The notes under the pieces are model-generated. The model was not told the DNA's origin. It worked only from the letters and a program-made list of their open reading frames with translations, and made no database searches. The position numbers and the translations under genes are program-made. From Desulfotomaculaceae bacterium (GTDB taxonomy: Bacteria; Bacillota; Desulfotomaculia; Desulfotomaculales; Pelotomaculaceae), in contig JAQVLS010000010.1 of the NCBI GenBank assembly GCA_028704035.1, positions 1 through 16,353 of the forward strand: a stretch of DNA of 16,353 nucleotides. Direction: 5' to 3'. The first letter of the stretch is position 1; every line of letters begins with the position of its first letter. This document shows positions 14,130-16,353 of the stretch, piece after piece.

Positions 14130-15944
14130 ATGAAAAGGTTTTTGTCAATATTTTTAACCGCCGCCCTGATACTTAATGCAGCCATCCCGGCATTTGCGGC
14201 CGGCATACCCACGCAAAAAGAAGAGGTTGTCTACGGCATGTTGGGAGCGGACGGTAGTGTGCAGAGTATTTATGTGGTCAACAGCTGCAAGGGGGGTATG
14301 ATTACCGATTACGGCAATTATAGCGCGGTGAGCAACATGACATCCTCAGAAAAGCTGACGCAAAGCGGCGATATGATTACGATCAATACCACAGCCGACC
14401 GTTTTTATTATCAGGGTACCCTGGAAACAAAGGCGCTGCCCTGGAACATTGCCATCGGATATAAATTGGACGGAAAAGAAATTTCGGCTTCCGAGCTGGC
14501 ATGCAAAAGCGGTGCCCTGATGATCACAATGTCCGTTACGCAAAATAAAGCCGCAAATTCTGCATTTTACGAAAATTATATGCTGCAGGCGTCTCTGACC
14601 CTGGACACGGATAAGTGCACGGATATTGCATCGCCAAACGCGACGCTGGCCAGCGCGGGTAAAAACAAGGTGGTCGCCCATACGGTCCTGCCGGGAAAAG
14701 ACGCAAATATCACAATCACGGCAAACGTACAAGATTTCACAATGAGCGGTGTGGAAATAACCGCTATGCCATTTTCCCTGCTCATTGAAATGCCGGATAC
14801 CGGGAGTCTGACCGCAGATATGACCAGCCTGGCGGATGCTGTGAGCACTCTGCATGACGGTTTGCAAAAGCTGTCCGAGGGCATGGCCAAAACCTATGCG
14901 GGGGCGCACAAATTAACTGACGGATCGGCGGATTTTGCCAGTGGGTTATCGGCACTTAGCGGCAATTCTGGGGAAATGCTGAGGGCGTCCGCAGGAATCA
15001 AGACGGCTATGGAAGATATTGTGAGGGCGTTTGATGAAGGAAACGGGGATTTCGGTTCGGATGACATCGCCGCGCTATCCGGCGGATTAAGGCAGCTTGC
15101 AGGCGGATTAAATGGAATCACCGCTGGTATGCAGAGCTTAAAAAACGGGTATGCCTCTGCTTATTTTGCCCTTGATTCGGCTATATCGGCCATACCAGAT
15201 ACGGACATAGACCCTTCGGCACTCTATGCAGCGGTGTACGGCAACGAAACATTGACCGCCACCCTTGACCAGCTTATGGAGTATCATGCGGCGGCCAAAA
15301 CGGTCAAAGGCACTTATACGGCGGTGCAGGAAGGGTTTGCTGCGGTTGAAGGCAGCCTGGACGCCATGTCCGGTTCTATCGGCACAATTGCGGGGCCGCT
15401 TGCGGGAATGGTAAATGAGGGGATGGATTTTGCGGCGCAAATGCAGCAGCTAAAAGACGGACTATCCCGGCTTGCAAATAACTACGGTCAATTCCATGCC
15501 GGGCTTGATCAATACATGAGCGGCGTTGGGCGCCTTGCCGATGGATACGGCGAGGTAGATGCGGGCATCAAGTCACTTACGGGCGGTATCGGAGAATTAA
15601 ATACCGGCGCTAAAGATTTATATGCGGGCGCAAGCGAACTGAATGAAGCAGTGGCCGGCCTGCCCGATGCCATACAGGTCAAAATAGATGAGATGGCAAA
15701 GCAATATGATAAGTCCGATTTTGTCCCCGTATCGTTTGCTTCGGACAAAAACACGGATGTGGGGGCCGTGCAATTTGTAATAAAGACCGCTTCCATAGAA
15801 TTACCCGCAGTGCAGCAGCCTGCTGTCCCAATGCCAGAGAAGCTGACCTTTTGGCAGAAACTTCTCAAGTTGTTTGGGTTATCCCGGTGGGTGGGACAGG
15901 GTGACAGATCCCTTTGCCTTATGTATTACCACGGATATACATAA
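14130..15944 (+). CDS. exported heptad-repeat (xxxLxxG) protein paired with MMPL exporter
   Basis: 604 residues. The ATG at 14130 is preceded by AGAGGAG; GTG at 14121 is an in-frame alternative. The signal peptide MKRFLSIFLTAALILNAAIP ends at AFA-AG. Residues ~30-225 form a beta-rich domain (EEVVYGMLGADGSVQSIYVV). From ~235 to ~525 come helical xxxLxxG heptads such as LHDGLQKLSEGMAKTYAGAH, LADGYGEVDAGIKSLTGGIG and LNTGAKDLYAGASELNEAV, of the type found in YhgE/Pip proteins, which suggests a long coiled-coil outside the membrane. I expect it to act as an extracellular partner of the MMPL exporter. The natural end was probably near FWQKLLKLFGL. The last ~19 residues are encoded by a repeat/hairpin and look like an accidental extension. 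Usually a C-terminal membrane helix follows the heptads; none is seen here. Confidence 0.8.
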   Translation: MKRFLSIFLTAALILNAAIPAFAAGIPTQKEEVVYGMLGADGSVQSIYVVNSCKGGMITDYGNYSAVSNMTSSEKLTQSGDMITINTTADRFYYQGTLETKALPWNIAIGYKLDGKEISASELACKSGALMITMSVTQNKAANSAFYENYMLQASLTLDTDKCTDIASPNATLASAGKNKVVAHTVLPGKDANITITANVQDFTMSGVEITAMPFSLLIEMPDTGSLTADMTSLADAVSTLHDGLQKLSEGMAKTYAGAHKLTDGSADFASGLSALSGNSGEMLRASAGIKTAMEDIVRAFDEGNGDFGSDDIAALSGGLRQLAGGLNGITAGMQSLKNGYASAYFALDSAISAIPDTDIDPSALYAAVYGNETLTATLDQLMEYHAAAKTVKGTYTAVQEGFAAVEGSLDAMSGSIGTIAGPLAGMVNEGMDFAAQMQQLKDGLSRLANNYGQFHAGLDQYMSGVGRLADGYGEVDAGIKSLTGGIGELNTGAKDLYAGASELNEAVAGLPDAIQVKIDEMAKQYDKSDFVPVSFASDKNTDVGAVQFVIKTASIELPAVQQPAVPMPEKLTFWQKLLKLFGLSRWVGQGDRSLCLMYYHGYT

Positions 15945-15952
15945 GGCAAAGG
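15892..15952. repeat. REP-like repeat and perfect 16-bp hairpin at the 3' end of the heptad gene
   Basis: GTGGGACAGGGTGACAGATC leads into CCTTTGCCTTATGTAT (15911-15926), which is exactly complementary to ATACATAAGGCAAAGG (15937-15952) across a ten-base loop. The first part carries the GGGA/GTC core of the other repeats in reverse (CAAAGGGATCTGTCACC on the minus strand). The stop codon of the heptad-repeat gene (15942-15944) falls in the right arm. No T-tract follows. A TATAAT occurs at 15959-15964, but without a good -35. Confidence 0.7.
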
Positions 15953-15991
15953 TACTGGTATAATTAACACAAAAGGGGTGAGCCTGCTTGA

Positions 15992-16210
15992 ACGGAAGAA
16001 GGCAAAGATGCGCTGATTGGCTTCCTGAATGCCGTTCTAAAACCAGTGCCCGGCAAGGAGCCGACATCAGTTTAGTTGCTGGACCGGGAACTGGATCCCA
16101 GGTACCTGCTAGATAGGGCGGCATGGTTAGACATACTGGCCCAAACGGCAACAGGAGCCCTGATTAACATAGTGTTTACAACCACTTTATACGTCAGTAG
16201 AATGGGATGA
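15992..16210 (+). pseudogene. remnant of Rpn-family PD-(D/E)XK nuclease / transposase-like protein
   Basis: The frame reads TEEGKDALIGFLNAVLKPVP, then a stop (TAG 16073-16075), then LLDRELDPRYLLDRAAWLDI and LAQTATGALINI, ending with TGA at 16208. This matches the N-terminal third of Rpn recombination-promoting nucleases (pattern: F..LF....N...LISFLNAIL...LNPEL......DKLSILDVKAKT.DG..INIEIQ). The catalytic Asp of LDI is kept, but the E-x-Q of INIEIQ has become V-F-T. The first ~25 residues and the rest of the protein are missing. It is clearly dead mobile-element-type debris. Confidence 0.75.
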
Positions 16211-16255
16211 ATTAGTTAAAATAATCGGCGAGACTGAATAAGCATCCGTGTAAAC

Positions 16256-16292
16256 GGTAATAATCTCCATATAGAAACAGATGGAGGTTACC
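16256..16292 (+). promoter_or_regulatory. hairpin that can hide the ribosome binding site of the last gene
   Basis: GGTAA (16256-16260) plus CTCCAT (16265-16270) can pair with ATGGAG (16281-16286) plus TTACC (16288-16292) around the ten-base loop ATAGAAACAG. The right arm contains the Shine-Dalgarno GGAGG (16283-16287) of the gene at 16295. Translation control is possible; the fold was made by eye. Confidence 0.4.
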
Positions 16293-16294
16293 AT

Positions 16295-16353
16295 ATGAAA
16301 AAATCGAAGAACATACTCACGGACAAAGAAATGGAACTGGTAAATCTGCTGAT
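16295..16353 (+). CDS. start of an unidentified gene (cut by window end)
   Basis: The ATG at 16295 has an ideal GGAGG seven bases upstream and opens MKKSKNILTDKEMELVNLL before the window ends. Nineteen residues are too few to name a family. A basic N-terminus followed by an amphipathic helix is all that can be seen. The gene comes after the Rpn remnant and is presumably an independent unit. Confidence 0.6.
   Translation, partial: MKKSKNILTDKEMELVNLL

Noticed and set aside
1..16353. CRISPR array, tRNA or rRNA genes
   Set aside because: No regularly spaced direct repeats, and no cloverleaf or rRNA sequence was noticed on reading either strand.

Overview
The window looks like a piece of the chromosome of an anaerobic Gram-positive bacterium, most likely a clostridial or Peptococcaceae-type Firmicute (Desulfotomaculum/Pelotomaculum-like). 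This is an inference. It rests on strong GGAGG-type ribosome binding sites, frequent TTG/GTG starts, a cobalamin riboswitch, a VanW/copper-amine-oxidase 'stalk' protein, a TetR-MMPL-heptad-repeat cluster, and signs of selenocysteine use. Several genes in the window are decaying.

Layout. 1-1856 is the end of an ABC-2 type exporter operon: the C-terminus of the ATPase, a permease, and a membrane-anchored protein of unknown family. 1904-3706 is oligoendopeptidase F (pepF), complete in length but cut by one in-frame TAA. 3800-5515 is a class B penicillin-binding protein, whose stop codon lies inside a perfect 22-bp inverted repeat. Convergent to it on the minus strand, 5539-5769 encodes a 76-residue glutaredoxin. 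Its first active-site cysteine is replaced by an in-frame UGA, followed at the right distance by a bacterial SECIS-like hairpin, so it is a probable UxxC selenoprotein. A gap of about 340 bases with possible RNA structure and a promoter leads to the stalk/VanW protein (to 7629), which may have a frameshift in its signal-peptide region.

A cobalamin (B12) riboswitch with an intrinsic terminator (7703-7920) follows. The first gene after it is a ruined cobalt-transporter-like ATPase fragment (8143-8379). Next come a seven-bladed beta-propeller protein with a C-terminal membrane anchor (8428-9720) and the corrinoid adenosyltransferase cobO (9750-10289). The riboswitch may now control these two genes. 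A gene remnant and a minus-strand protein of unknown function follow.

11278-15944 is a self-contained module. A TetR regulator is divergent from an MMPL/RND-type exporter and a secreted heptad-repeat protein, with operator-like palindromes and a perfect -10 box between them. The right end holds a hairpin repeat, the remains of an Rpn-type PD-(D/E)XK nuclease/transposase, and the start of an unidentified gene whose ribosome binding site can fold into a hairpin.

Short palindromic sequences with a GGGAC...GTC core recur at the 3' ends of four genes (pepF, the PBP, the TetR gene and the heptad-repeat gene), suggesting a dispersed REP-like repeat family. The selenoprotein glutaredoxin is the observation most worth following up. 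Ordinary gene calling would miss it or split it.
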